DNA of 7,413 bases from Syntrophomonadaceae bacterium. Lineage in GTDB: Bacteria; Bacillota; Dethiobacteria; DTU022. Positions 1 through 6,401 of the stretch are shown here, one piece after another; position 1 is the stretch's first letter, and each line of letters opens with the position of its first letter. The position numbers and the translations under genes are program-made. Below the pieces are notes generated by a model. That model was not told the DNA's origin and searched no databases. It worked only from the letters and a program-made list of their open reading frames with translations. The stretch lies in contig SKWE01000030.1 of assembly GCA_007129055.1 (NCBI GenBank), positions 1-7,413 of the forward strand. The letters are read 5' to 3'.

Positions 1-8
1 AGTTTAGT

Positions 9-353
9 ATGCCATATCAGAAGTTAAGTCGGAAAAGCGGCCCCAGGCGAGCCCTGTTGCGCGGCCTGGTTACATCGTTTTTACGGACAGGGAGAATAGA
101 AACTACATCAGCCAGGGCATCGGCAATTCGCCCACTGGCAGAAAAAATGATCACACTGGCTAAAAAGGGTGATTTGCATTCCCGCAGGCAGGTCCTGGCC
201 TATTTGCTGGATGAAGATGTGGTTACCAGCCTTTTTGAAAAAATTGGCCCGAAGATGGAAGGCCGTGAAGGCGGGTATACCCGGGTGATCAATATAGGGT
301 CCCGTCGGGGAGACGGCGCTCCAATGGTAATTTTGGAGCTTGTTTCTGAATAA
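9..353 (+). CDS. rplQ: Large ribosomal subunit protein bL17
   Basis: This gene encodes ribosomal protein L17, a structural protein of the 50S subunit located near the exit of the peptide tunnel. The 114-residue product has the usual length and the family pattern: a basic N-terminus (KLSRKSGPRRALLRGLVTS, about residues 5-23), the RIETT segment (29-33), RPLAEKMITLAKKGDLHSRR (about 41-60), and a C-terminal GGYTRVINIGSRRGDGAPM block that ends in an ILELV strand. The ATG at 9 fits the family N-terminus. Only eight bases lie upstream, so its ribosome binding site is outside the window. In Firmicutes rplQ follows rpoA at the end of the main ribosomal-protein superoperon, and the genes downstream here match that arrangement. 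No internal defects are seen. Confidence 0.97.
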   Translation: MPYQKLSRKSGPRRALLRGLVTSFLRTGRIETTSARASAIRPLAEKMITLAKKGDLHSRRQVLAYLLDEDVVTSLFEKIGPKMEGREGGYTRVINIGSRRGDGAPMVILELVSE

Positions 354-360
354 CTGGTAA

Positions 361-1221
361 ATGAAGAACCGCCCTGAAATAGCTATTGAAACCAGGAAAC
401 TGGCCTATCATTATCCAGGTGAAGAGAATATCTCTTCACCTGCTGTTTACGGAATAAACCTGTCTGTAAAAAGGGGCGAGTATGTTTCCCTGATCGGACC
501 AAACGGTTCCGGTAAAACTACATTACTGAAACTTTTTAATGCCCTTTTAGCTCCTACCGATGGCGAGGTGCTGGTTGAGGGCATTTCTACAACTGAAGAA
601 GAAAGCCAAACAGAAATCCGGCGCAACTGCGGAATGATCTTCCAAAACCCTGACAACCAGCTGGTTGCCACAACCGTTGAGGAAGATATTGCTTTTGGAC
701 TCGAGAATCTTGAACTGCCATCCCCGGAAATTCGAAAGAGGGTTAACCGGGTTGCCGGGGAGTTAGGGTTAGAGCATTTATTAAAGCATCCCCCGCACTT
801 ATTGTCTGGTGGAGAAAAAGGCAGGGTAGCAATAGCCGGCATTCTGGCTATGCAGCCCAGCTGCATCCTGATGGACGAACCGACAGCCATGTTGGATTCA
901 AAAAGCAGGCAGGATGTGCTGGGAGCTGTCAGGCGGTTAAACAGGGAACAGGGCCTGGCCGTAGTACATGTAACCCACTTCCCCGAAGAAGCAGCCCGTG
1001 CTGATCGGGTAGTTATTCTTCACCAGGGCCGTTTAATCGAACAGGGTCCGCCGGCACTGGTTTTGAATAACCTGCAGCTCCTTCATCAGCTTGGATTACA
1101 GGGCACTGCGTCATCTGAACTTGCCGCCCTGCTTCGCACAGACGGTTTTTCCATACCGCAGGAAATATTAAACTGCCAGGAGCTGGTCCAGAGTTTATGT
1201 TCATCGGAACTGAAAAATTAA
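361..1221 (+). CDS. ecfA1: ECF transporter ATPase A1 (EcfA1)
   Basis: This is one of the two ATP-binding subunits of the group II energy-coupling-factor transporter, which powers uptake of vitamins and other micronutrients through interchangeable S components. The 286-residue protein has a complete nucleotide-binding domain: Walker A GPNGSGKTT (46-54), Q-loop FQNPDNQ (Q95), signature LSGGE (148-152), Walker B with catalytic glutamate in LMDEPTAMLD (E173), and switch histidine H206. The signature reads LSGGEKGR, where relatives usually have LSGGQKQR. The first ATG after the rplQ stop is used; an in-frame stop at 358-360 excludes an earlier start. The upstream ribosome binding site is weak, so coupling to rplQ is plausible. 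Residues 19-28, in a variable loop after the YPG motif, are encoded by a perfect inverted repeat. The 3' end overlaps ecfA2. The A1 assignment rests on gene order and the FQNPDNQ motif. Confidence 0.93.
   Translation: MKNRPEIAIETRKLAYHYPGEENISSPAVYGINLSVKRGEYVSLIGPNGSGKTTLLKLFNALLAPTDGEVLVEGISTTEEESQTEIRRNCGMIFQNPDNQLVATTVEEDIAFGLENLELPSPEIRKRVNRVAGELGLEHLLKHPPHLLSGGEKGRVAIAGILAMQPSCILMDEPTAMLDSKSRQDVLGAVRRLNREQGLAVVHVTHFPEEAARADRVVILHQGRLIEQGPPALVLNNLQLLHQLGLQGTASSELAALLRTDGFSIPQEILNCQELVQSLCSSELKN
416..442 (+). repeat. Perfect 12-bp hairpin inside ecfA1
   Basis: The arms 416-427 (CAGGTGAAGAGA) and 431-442 (TCTCTTCACCTG) are exact reverse complements separated only by ATA. In RNA this would form a stem of 11-12 bp with a tiny loop, starting 55 bases after the ecfA1 start codon. 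No T-run follows on either strand, so it is not a standard intrinsic terminator. It lies between the L17 gene and the body of the transporter operon, so a role in mRNA processing, stability or attenuation is possible but only inferred. Confidence 0.8.
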
Positions 1222-2057
1222 GCCATATTTACATGCCGGGAACTCCCTATGCCACAAAGGCTTTAGAAGAAGTTTCATTCAGCCTCGACAGGGGAGATTT
1301 TGCTTTGTTAATCGGCCCTTCCGGCTCAGGAAAATCAACCTTAATCCAGCACCTTAACGGGTTGCTAAAACCTTCTGGCGGAAAGGTTATTTTTGAAGAC
1401 CGAGAACTGGGTTCGGATAGCGTTGATCTGCTGGCACTCAGAAAAAGGATCGGGCTTGTTTTTCAAATGGCTGAGGAACACTTTTTTTCTGAAACCGTTT
1501 ATGATGAAGTAGCTTTTGCCCCCCGAAACCTTGGCCTTGACGAAGTTAAAGTTGAGCAAAATGTTAAATTAGCTCTTGAAAGAGTAGGGCTTGAGTGGGA
1601 AGTAGTTCATGATCGACACCCTTTCCAGCTTAGTTCAGGACAAAAACGCCTGGTAGCGCTGGCAGCCGTATTGTCCCTGCAGCCGGAAGTATTAATTCTT
1701 GATGAACCGACTGCAGGTCTTGATCCCGGTGGACGACTGCATCTGTTTGCCCTGCTGAAATCTCTAAACCAGCAGGCAGGACTGACGGTGCTTGTCTGTA
1801 CTCACCACATGGATGAAGTTGCCGACCTCGCAGATTCAGTGCTGGTCCTTAACCGGGGGAAAGTGATTATGTCGGGTCCTGCCCATGATATATTTGCCAG
1901 GCGGCAGGAGTTTAATAAACTGGGACTCTCTTTACCGGAAGTAACGGAAGTGATGCACTGCCTTGCAGCTGCCGGGCTGCCTGCCAGGACTGATATTTAT
2001 TCCCTGGAACAGGCGAGAGCAGAAATTAATTCTCTGAAAAGGCGGTTAGAAAAATGA
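1197..2057 (+). CDS. ecfA2: ECF transporter ATPase A2 (EcfA2)
   Basis: This is the second ATPase of the ECF energising module. It pairs with EcfA1 on the cytoplasmic face of the membrane and drives EcfT. The 286 residues include Walker A GPSGSGKST (40-48), Q-loop Q90 in FQMAEEHFF, signature LSSGQKR (145-151), Walker B LILDEPTAGLD with catalytic E170, and switch histidine H203. The N-terminal HIYMPGTPYATKALEEVSF fits the EcfA2 pattern, in which a Y-x-PGTP motif precedes the first strand. The ATG at 1197 is preferred because starting at the next methionine (1233) would remove that conserved strand. An AGGAG at 1178-1182 sits 14 bases upstream, which is rather distant. The start lies 25 bases inside ecfA1, and the stop overlaps ecfT, so the three subunits are probably made in a coupled fashion. 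The C-terminal tail (about 235-286) carries the Firmicute-type extension. Confidence 0.93.
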   Translation: MFIGTEKLSHIYMPGTPYATKALEEVSFSLDRGDFALLIGPSGSGKSTLIQHLNGLLKPSGGKVIFEDRELGSDSVDLLALRKRIGLVFQMAEEHFFSETVYDEVAFAPRNLGLDEVKVEQNVKLALERVGLEWEVVHDRHPFQLSSGQKRLVALAAVLSLQPEVLILDEPTAGLDPGGRLHLFALLKSLNQQAGLTVLVCTHHMDEVADLADSVLVLNRGKVIMSGPAHDIFARRQEFNKLGLSLPEVTEVMHCLAAAGLPARTDIYSLEQARAEINSLKRRLEK

Positions 2058-2851
2058 GCCGCAGTATTACACTCGGGCAGTACATGCCCGGTGAAAGCTT
2101 GATTCACCAGTTAAATCCACGCGTTAAAATACTGGCCCTTTTGATGATGCTGGCCGTAATGTTTATTGTGCAAACGTTTTATGCCCTTATCTTTCTATTA
2201 CTATTTGCCGTTCTGCTTCTTGCTTCATCAGGGGTTCCGTTCAGCTATTTCCTGAGGGGGATTAGGCCCATACTATATATTGCCCTTTTTGCCCTGGTTA
2301 TATATTTTTTCTTTACCAGGGGCGGGGTAGTGCTGTTACGGATCGGATTTATTACTGTAGAATCAGATGGTGTCAGGGAAGGGCTTTTTGTTGTAACCCG
2401 CCTGGTAGCCCTGGTTTTATATTCACTGCTGCTGACCCTGACAACAACCCCTTTGTCCCTTACCCATGGCATGGGGTATTTCCTGAAACCCTTAAAGTAC
2501 ATTGGGCTTCCCACTGATGAGGTGGCCATGATTATGTCCATTGCCCTGCGCTTTATTCCCACCCTGATGGAAGAAAGCCAGCGGTTGATGCGGGCCCAGT
2601 TGTCAAGAGGTGCAGACTTTGAAAGCGGCTCCATATTTCGCAAGGCAAAAAGTCTTGTTCCCCTGATTGTTCCCCTGTTCATCAGCGCTTTCAGGAGGGC
2701 TGATGAGTTGGCCCTGGCCATGGAAGCGAGAGGGTTCCGGTTGGGGGCCAGGCGCACCCGCCTGCACGAAGATATTATTGCGCCAAGAGACTGGGCCGTG
2801 CTCGTTTTTGTTGCCGCAACCCTGGCCGCAGCTTTGGTTTTAAATATATAA
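2054..2851 (+). CDS. ecfT: ECF transporter transmembrane subunit (EcfT)
   Basis: EcfT is the membrane scaffold of the ECF transporter; it links ATP hydrolysis by EcfA1/EcfA2 to movement of an S component. The 265-residue protein begins with the family-typical pattern of G-Q-Y-x-PG followed by S-x-x-H-x-L-(N/D)-PR-x-K (residues 8-25). Hydrophobic stretches lie at about 24-57, 70-87, 110-131 and 246-264. The two coupling-helix signatures are visible as AQLSRGADF (SRG at 184-186) and AMEARGF (ARG at 225-227); their arginines contact the ATPase grooves in this family. The start overlaps the ecfA2 stop as ATGA (2054-2057), and the stop shares one base with a downstream ATG at 2851. No S-component gene is present in the window, so the transported substrate cannot be named. 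Length and motifs are normal. Confidence 0.95.
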   Translation: MSRSITLGQYMPGESLIHQLNPRVKILALLMMLAVMFIVQTFYALIFLLLFAVLLLASSGVPFSYFLRGIRPILYIALFALVIYFFFTRGGVVLLRIGFITVESDGVREGLFVVTRLVALVLYSLLLTLTTTPLSLTHGMGYFLKPLKYIGLPTDEVAMIMSIALRFIPTLMEESQRLMRAQLSRGADFESGSIFRKAKSLVPLIVPLFISAFRRADELALAMEARGFRLGARRTRLHEDIIAPRDWAVLVFVAATLAAALVLNI

Positions 2852-2853
2852 TG

Positions 2854-2859
2854 AAGGAG
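2854..2859 (+). promoter_or_regulatory. Ribosome binding site deciding the truA start
   Basis: AAGGAG at 2854-2859 lies six bases before a GTG at 2866. It overlaps the first codons that would be read from the alternative ATG at 2851. That ATG has only an A+T-rich stretch upstream, with no Shine-Dalgarno-like sequence. This favours GTG 2866 as the truA start. Confidence 0.7.
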
Positions 2860-2865
2860 CGGGTC

Positions 2866-3606
2866 GTGTTAAATACTTTAATTTGGGTTAGTTACGATGG
2901 TACTAATTACAGCGGGTTTCAGATCCAGGAAAATGCTCCCACAGTGCAGGAAGAGCTGGAGAAAGCGCTGGGCGTAATCTATAAAGAGCCGGTGCGGATT
3001 GCCGGGGCAGGGCGGACCGATTCTGGTGTGCATGCCCTTGGGCAGGCAGCAAGTTTTAATGCGCCTTTTACGATAGAGCCTGTTAGCTTGCCTAAAGCCC
3101 TAAATACCCTGCTTCCGCCGGACATCGTAGTTACAGGGGCAGAAGAAGTTAGCATTGATTTTCATGCCCGCTTTGCTTGCAGGGGTAAAATATATAGCTA
3201 TACCCTGGACCGGGCGTCTCATCCCCGGGTAATGGATAGGCTATACAGCCTGCATATGCCTGATCAGATGGACATAGCTATGATGGGCCGGGCAGCAAAA
3301 TTGTTTATGGGCGAGCATGATTTTAAAGCATTTCAGGCAAGTGGAAGTGGTGTTTCTGATACGGTTAGAAGGTTAAAGAGGGTTGAAATAATCAACCTGC
3401 AGGAAGAAGAGAAACTAATAGTTTATTTTGAAGGGGACGGCTTTCTTTACCGCATGGTGCGCCTGATTATGGGCACCCTGATTCGTGCTGCTGAAGGAAA
3501 GCTTAGCCTGGTTGAGATAGAAAAGGCGCTGTCCGGCAACAACCCCGCTGCAGTAGGTCCTACAGCACCCGCTCACGGTCTTTGCCTGGAAAAAGTTCTA
3601 TACTGA
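2866..3606 (+). CDS. truA: tRNA pseudouridine(38-40) synthase TruA
   Basis: TruA converts uridines 38, 39 and 40 in the anticodon arm of tRNAs to pseudouridine. Starting at GTG 2866 the product has 246 residues; the alternative ATG at 2851 adds five residues (MKERV) but lacks a ribosome binding site. Family motifs are complete. They include the N-terminal YDGTNYSGFQ strand, the catalytic loop AGRTDSGVHA with the nucleophilic aspartate (D52 from the GTG start), FHARF...KIYSY with the conserved tyrosine, GEHDF, DGFLYRMVR (about 191-199) and the C-terminal AP-x-HGL motif. It is the last gene of the rplQ-ecf operon and is linked to ecfT by near-overlap. A hairpin covers its stop codon. In many Firmicutes rplM follows directly, whereas here about 3.7 kb separates the two genes. 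Confidence 0.96.
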   Translation: MLNTLIWVSYDGTNYSGFQIQENAPTVQEELEKALGVIYKEPVRIAGAGRTDSGVHALGQAASFNAPFTIEPVSLPKALNTLLPPDIVVTGAEEVSIDFHARFACRGKIYSYTLDRASHPRVMDRLYSLHMPDQMDIAMMGRAAKLFMGEHDFKAFQASGSGVSDTVRRLKRVEIINLQEEEKLIVYFEGDGFLYRMVRLIMGTLIRAAEGKLSLVEIEKALSGNNPAAVGPTAPAHGLCLEKVLY

Positions 3607-3620
3607 CCAGGCAGTATAGA
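3597..3620. terminator. Probable bidirectional terminator between truA and the PHP gene
   Basis: The arms 3597-3605 (TCTATACTG) and 3612-3620 (CAGTATAGA) form a perfect 9-bp stem with a six-base loop that includes the last base of the truA stop codon. On the + strand it is followed by a short T-rich tail (TTTCTT). On the minus strand it is followed by AC and then five T (3594-3590). Two convergent genes end on either side, so one hairpin could serve both. The stem is A+T-rich, so its strength is uncertain. Confidence 0.6.
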
Positions 3621-3651
3621 TTTCTTACACATAACAGGCTTTCAGATGAAT

Positions 3652-5241
3652 CTATAAGAACGAATCGATTAATCCCAATGCATAGCGCATTATCAATACC
3701 ACATCACTAACATCAATCACACCATCGTTATTTACATCAGCTGCAATTTTTTGTTCAGGGTCTAGTTCTATCAACTCCAGGGCCTGACGCATAGCCAGTG
3801 TTACATCAAATACATCAATAGTACCGTCACCGTTAACGTCACCTGGCAGTAATTCTGGCCCTGGAATATTTATAGTTTTTAGTTTGTAATGTTTGGAAGC
3901 GCCAGTGTCTGCGCATGTAATAGTTACTAATAATTCATCATCCGCTTTAATCTCTTTTGCCTCTAAACTTTCTTCAGCTATTATATTGCCGTTAAGATAT
4001 ACCTTCTTTATGATGTCAGTTTCAACTTCTACAAACGTAAAGGGCTGAGTTAATGTTCTGGATCGGGAAAGCCCGTCATGTTTTGTGAGTTTCCCCCGGA
4101 CATACATGTTATTTTTTTTAATATCTTTTAGTTCGATGGTCTCGCCTATTCCAATATTGTTTCCATCAGCTATCCAATCTATCGAGTCATATCCACTTCC
4201 GTCGATCGTAAGGCTGTCATTTTCCAGTATAATTCTATTTATTACAGGTGGGTCAGGGGCCATAGAAGTATTTCTATTGCACGCAAAGAAAATGCCATTA
4301 GCGTACGCTTCCTTTACATCTTCCAGGCTAAGTTCTTCTAAGATAAACATGTTCCAGCTGAAAAGGAAGTCAATATAAATGGAGCTCACATGAGTATCGT
4401 CGTTAGCGAAAGCCCATATCACTTTTTCCGGCAGCGTCTGCATTAAAACATTATCCCATAACTCTCTATCTCTAGGGTAAATATCTCTCCCATTATATAC
4501 TTCCATTCCAACCAGGCAATCGAATTTTAAATACTTATCTGCATACCATTCAACCATGTTGTGAGGGTTGTTATTCGTGTATCTGCCGGGGTGAAAAAAT
4601 TGAGCAAGCCCGTCTCTTTCCTGGATTTGGCTTAATACATACTCTTCATCGCTTGAAGCTTCTCCAACGAAGTCGTTAAAATGAGAACCAAGATGAATGC
4701 CAGCGCTTATCTCCAAACCCTGAACCGCGATCATGCCCAGATCATCTGGATCACGGTTTTCCCAATCTTCATTGATATTGTTTAACTCTGTCCAGGGGTA
4801 GTTAATAGGACCTTCCGGGTTGTAGTCATCATGGTCAGTCAATGATAAAATGCTATAATTGTATTCATGGTATTCATCGATACGTTCATGAGGCGGCTTT
4901 GTGCCATCAGAATAATCGGTATGTGTATGCAGATTAGCTTTGAACTGCTGAAATGTATCCCAGTTAACACTGCTATAGGGGTTAAGAATTTCAAAAATTG
5001 GGGTTGTTTTTATAATGACACCTGCAAATTCACTAAAGCTTTCTACTTCCAGTGTTGCTCCTGGATCCTTCACCGGGTCATCTACTTCTAAACCCTGAAG
5101 GTTCGTGACGTCAATACCTCCAACCGTAAAAACTTCAAGTTCAATTATGTTTGAAGAGTTGGCTTGAACATTTTCTGTTGTAAATGCACCAAATCCAGCT
5201 AAAAGTATAACTGTCAAACTAAGAAATATTTTCTTTTTCAT
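3652..5241 (-). CDS. Secreted PHP-domain metallohydrolase with C-terminal dockerin
   Basis: The 529-residue product starts with a signal peptide (MKKK, hydrophobic core, likely cleavage after VQA at about 27). An unassigned region of about 28-95 follows, then a PHP phosphoesterase domain (about 98-325). Its metal-binding set looks complete: H105-x-H107, SDG (111-113), TDHD (135-138), GLE (E177), HPG (H217) and DDTH (D282, H284). This resembles the CehA/McbA-like branch, which acts on esters or phosphoesters; the substrate here is unknown. Beta-rich modules occupy about 330-460. Residues 468-529 carry two calcium-binding dockerin repeats (DVNGDGTIDVFD and DVNNDGVIDVSD), which in known systems bind cohesins. 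The ATG at 5241 is chosen over GTG 5250 because AGGGTG lies eight bases upstream and overlaps the GTG. The gene is convergent with truA, appears more A+T-rich than the operon, and has no cohesin or scaffoldin nearby. Confidence 0.88.
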   Translation of the reverse strand: MKKKIFLSLTVILLAGFGAFTTENVQANSSNIIELEVFTVGGIDVTNLQGLEVDDPVKDPGATLEVESFSEFAGVIIKTTPIFEILNPYSSVNWDTFQQFKANLHTHTDYSDGTKPPHERIDEYHEYNYSILSLTDHDDYNPEGPINYPWTELNNINEDWENRDPDDLGMIAVQGLEISAGIHLGSHFNDFVGEASSDEEYVLSQIQERDGLAQFFHPGRYTNNNPHNMVEWYADKYLKFDCLVGMEVYNGRDIYPRDRELWDNVLMQTLPEKVIWAFANDDTHVSSIYIDFLFSWNMFILEELSLEDVKEAYANGIFFACNRNTSMAPDPPVINRIILENDSLTIDGSGYDSIDWIADGNNIGIGETIELKDIKKNNMYVRGKLTKHDGLSRSRTLTQPFTFVEVETDIIKKVYLNGNIIAEESLEAKEIKADDELLVTITCADTGASKHYKLKTINIPGPELLPGDVNGDGTIDVFDVTLAMRQALELIELDPEQKIAADVNNDGVIDVSDVVLIMRYALGLIDSFL

Positions 5242-5249
5242 AATGAACA

Positions 5250-5255
5250 CACCCT
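5250..5255 (-). promoter_or_regulatory. Ribosome binding site of the PHP-dockerin gene
   Basis: Read on the minus strand, AGGGTG (5255 down to 5250) lies eight bases before the ATG at 5241, followed by the signal-peptide codons MKKK. The alternative GTG at 5250-5248 overlaps this site and has no other Shine-Dalgarno-like sequence at a suitable distance. Confidence 0.55.
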
Positions 5256-5277
5256 GACCATGTATTTTGTATTTTAA

Positions 5278-5305
5278 ATTATGAGCAAGGCAAGCATTTT
5301 ATAAA
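5278..5305 (-). promoter_or_regulatory. Possible promoter of the PHP-dockerin gene
   Basis: On the minus strand a CATAAT hexamer (5283-5278) is preceded, after 16 bases, by TTTATA (5305-5300). These match the sigma-A consensus at 5/6 and 4/6 positions and would give a leader of about 30 bases. The region is very A+T-rich, and another weak pairing nearby (TTGCCT with TACAAA) is similarly plausible, so this is a tentative call. Confidence 0.3.
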
Positions 5306-5386
5306 TAACACCTTCTCTGAAAATTTTAATTATCCTGCCTTTATTATTAGAAATCAAGAAATAGAAAATATTGCTGTCCAGACAAG

Positions 5387-5461
5387 CCATGGGGAAGGTT
5401 CCATCATCTCCCCTTTGGCCTTCGCTGCGCTCCGGGACGCTCTAACCGTCCGCATGGAACC
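5387..5461. repeat. Structured G+C-rich intergenic element with inverted repeats
   Basis: The 8-base arms GGTTCCAT (5397-5404) and ATGGAACC (5454-5461) are perfect inverted copies that enclose a G+C-rich core. Smaller complementary pairs are GGGGA (5391-5395) with TCCCC (5409-5413), and GGACG (5435-5439) with CGTCC (5447-5451). The island contrasts sharply with its A+T-rich surroundings. The appearance resembles dispersed REP-like palindromic elements or a small non-autonomous mobile element, but only one copy is in the window, so repetition in the genome is not shown. A structured RNA is the main alternative. Confidence 0.45.
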
Positions 5462-5507
5462 ACATACATGCTAATCTTTCGCTGAAGTGTTGAGACCTTA
5501 GAGAAAG

Positions 5508-5536
5508 TTTACAGGGCAGCTATTCTAATATATAAT
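5508..5536 (+). promoter_or_regulatory. Sigma-A-type promoter of the kinase-like/CDF-like operon
   Basis: TTTACA (5508-5513) and TATAAT (5531-5536) are separated by exactly 17 bases, giving 5/6 and 6/6 matches to the vegetative consensus. Transcription would begin near 5543, about 122 bases before the GTG at 5666. It lies just downstream of the G+C-rich element and points into the two membrane-protein genes. Confidence 0.75.
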
Positions 5537-5563
5537 TAACAATCATTATTGAATTGAATCCTA

Positions 5564-5639
5564 TATTCGTTTCCTGAGGTATTGTAGTTTTTATTTCCCA
5601 TTTTCATTTAAACTTCAAAATACTCTTCACAAACGAATA
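5564..5639 (+). repeat. Long-range inverted repeat in the operon leader
   Basis: TATTCGTTT (5564-5572) and AAACGAATA (5631-5639) are perfect 9-base complements separated by 58 bases. Both lie in the predicted leader, and the second arm ends 14 bases before the GGGGAG ribosome binding site (5654-5659). Pairing would close a large loop next to the translation start. No known riboswitch class was recognised, and chance is possible in A+T-rich DNA. Confidence 0.4.
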
Positions 5640-5665
5640 CTGCGTTATTAACAGGGGAGCCAACA

Positions 5666-6400
5666 GTGTTACAAAATGATCTTACAGGGGCAGCAGTTTT
5701 AGTTATATATTATCTTATTTTTACAATATTTTTGCCAACTGCTTTTAAGTTTTGGTTGAATGTTGCAACAGAACTAATTCGCAAAATCCAACACGTGGCT
5801 TATAGCTTATCTATTTTCTTGCTGCTGGAGTTGTTCAGCGCCTGGTATATTGCCATACTGGCTGCTTTTTCTTTGGTAGTTTTAGGGTATCCTGTTCTGG
5901 TGTTTGTTGAAAAGTCAGTATGGTATAGAAAACATTTTGTAGACAGGGAAAAAAAGGGTGGCGAACTGCGAAGGCAGCTATTATACGTACAACTTTCTTT
6001 TGCACTGCTGATTTCAATTTTTTGGGGTTTTTTCGGTATAGACTGGCGTTATGTTATTGCAGTGGCAATAATGGCCTGGGGTTTTGGTGATGCTGCAGCA
6101 GCATTAATTGGGACAGCTTACGGGAGAAACCGTATTCTTCATCGCTTTATCGATGTTGGCAAAACTTTTGAAGGCACAATAGCAATGTTTGTTTTTTCAG
6201 GGTTGGCTACTTTTTTAACACTGCTAATTTATGGAAATCAACCGTTGCACATTTGCTTCCTCGTATCGATTATAGTTGCACCAGTTTCAGCAATAATAGA
6301 GCTGTTTTCAAGGCGAGGCTTTGATACACTTACTGTTCCGCTTTCTGCTGCTTTTACTATAATGCCCCTTATTTACTTAATCTACTTCCTGGGGTGGTAA
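5666..6400 (+). CDS. Polyprenol/dolichol/phytol kinase-like membrane protein
   Basis: This 244-residue integral membrane protein belongs by motif to the SEC59/VTE5-like family, whose members phosphorylate long-chain lipid alcohols (dolichol, phytol, farnesol), usually with CTP. The family is related to phosphatidate cytidylyltransferases. Visible motifs, in order, are ELIRKIQH (36-43, the E-x-x-RK-x-x-H signature), GDAAAALIGTAYG (141-153), KTFEG (166-170) and, near the C-terminus, ELFSRRGFDTLTVPL (212-226). Family members usually have DN at the D-T of that last motif. About seven or eight hydrophobic segments span 9-30, 42-80, 102-122, 128-150, 172-189, 193-212 and 226-243. The GTG start is supported by GGGGAG six bases upstream. 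The gene has its own promoter and is followed after one base by the CDF-like gene. The substrate is not determined; undecaprenol, another isoprenoid alcohol or a diacyl lipid are all possible. Confidence 0.75.
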   Translation: MLQNDLTGAAVLVIYYLIFTIFLPTAFKFWLNVATELIRKIQHVAYSLSIFLLLELFSAWYIAILAAFSLVVLGYPVLVFVEKSVWYRKHFVDREKKGGELRRQLLYVQLSFALLISIFWGFFGIDWRYVIAVAIMAWGFGDAAAALIGTAYGRNRILHRFIDVGKTFEGTIAMFVFSGLATFLTLLIYGNQPLHICFLVSIIVAPVSAIIELFSRRGFDTLTVPLSAAFTIMPLIYLIYFLGW

Positions 6401-6401
6401 G

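Larger units (their letters stand above)
5242..5665. other. Intergenic region between divergent PHP and kinase-like genes
   Basis: No convincing coding sequence is seen in these 424 bases. Most of it is A+T-rich, but a G+C-rich island at about 5387-5461 stands out and contains inverted repeats. The left part should carry the minus-strand promoter of the PHP gene. The right part carries a near-consensus + strand promoter (5508-5536) and a leader of about 122 bases in which two 9-base segments are complementary. No tRNA, CRISPR array or known riboswitch was recognised by eye. Confidence 0.6.

Noticed and set aside
850..866. 7-bp hairpin ATGCAGC / GCTGCAT in ecfA1
   Set aside because: A stem of this length with a 3-base loop is expected once or twice by chance in a sequence of this size, and it encodes conserved residues before Walker B.
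447..890. 147-codon open frame on the minus strand
   Set aside because: It lies entirely within ecfA1 on the opposite strand, its translation shows no recognisable motif, and the + strand frame has full ABC ATPase motifs.
2245..2757. 170-codon open frame on the minus strand
   Set aside because: It is antisense to ecfT, with a low-complexity Arg/Ser-rich translation typical of a shadow frame; ecfT is convincingly coding.
4085..5091. Two + strand open frames (97 and 74 codons) within the PHP-dockerin gene
   Set aside because: They are antisense to a gene with clear PHP and dockerin motifs, lack convincing ribosome binding sites, and show no recognisable domains.
5405..5470. Short minus-strand frame of about 21 codons starting near 5470
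   Set aside because: It runs through the G+C-rich palindromic element, has no ribosome binding site, and its Arg/Pro/Gly-rich translation reflects the base composition.
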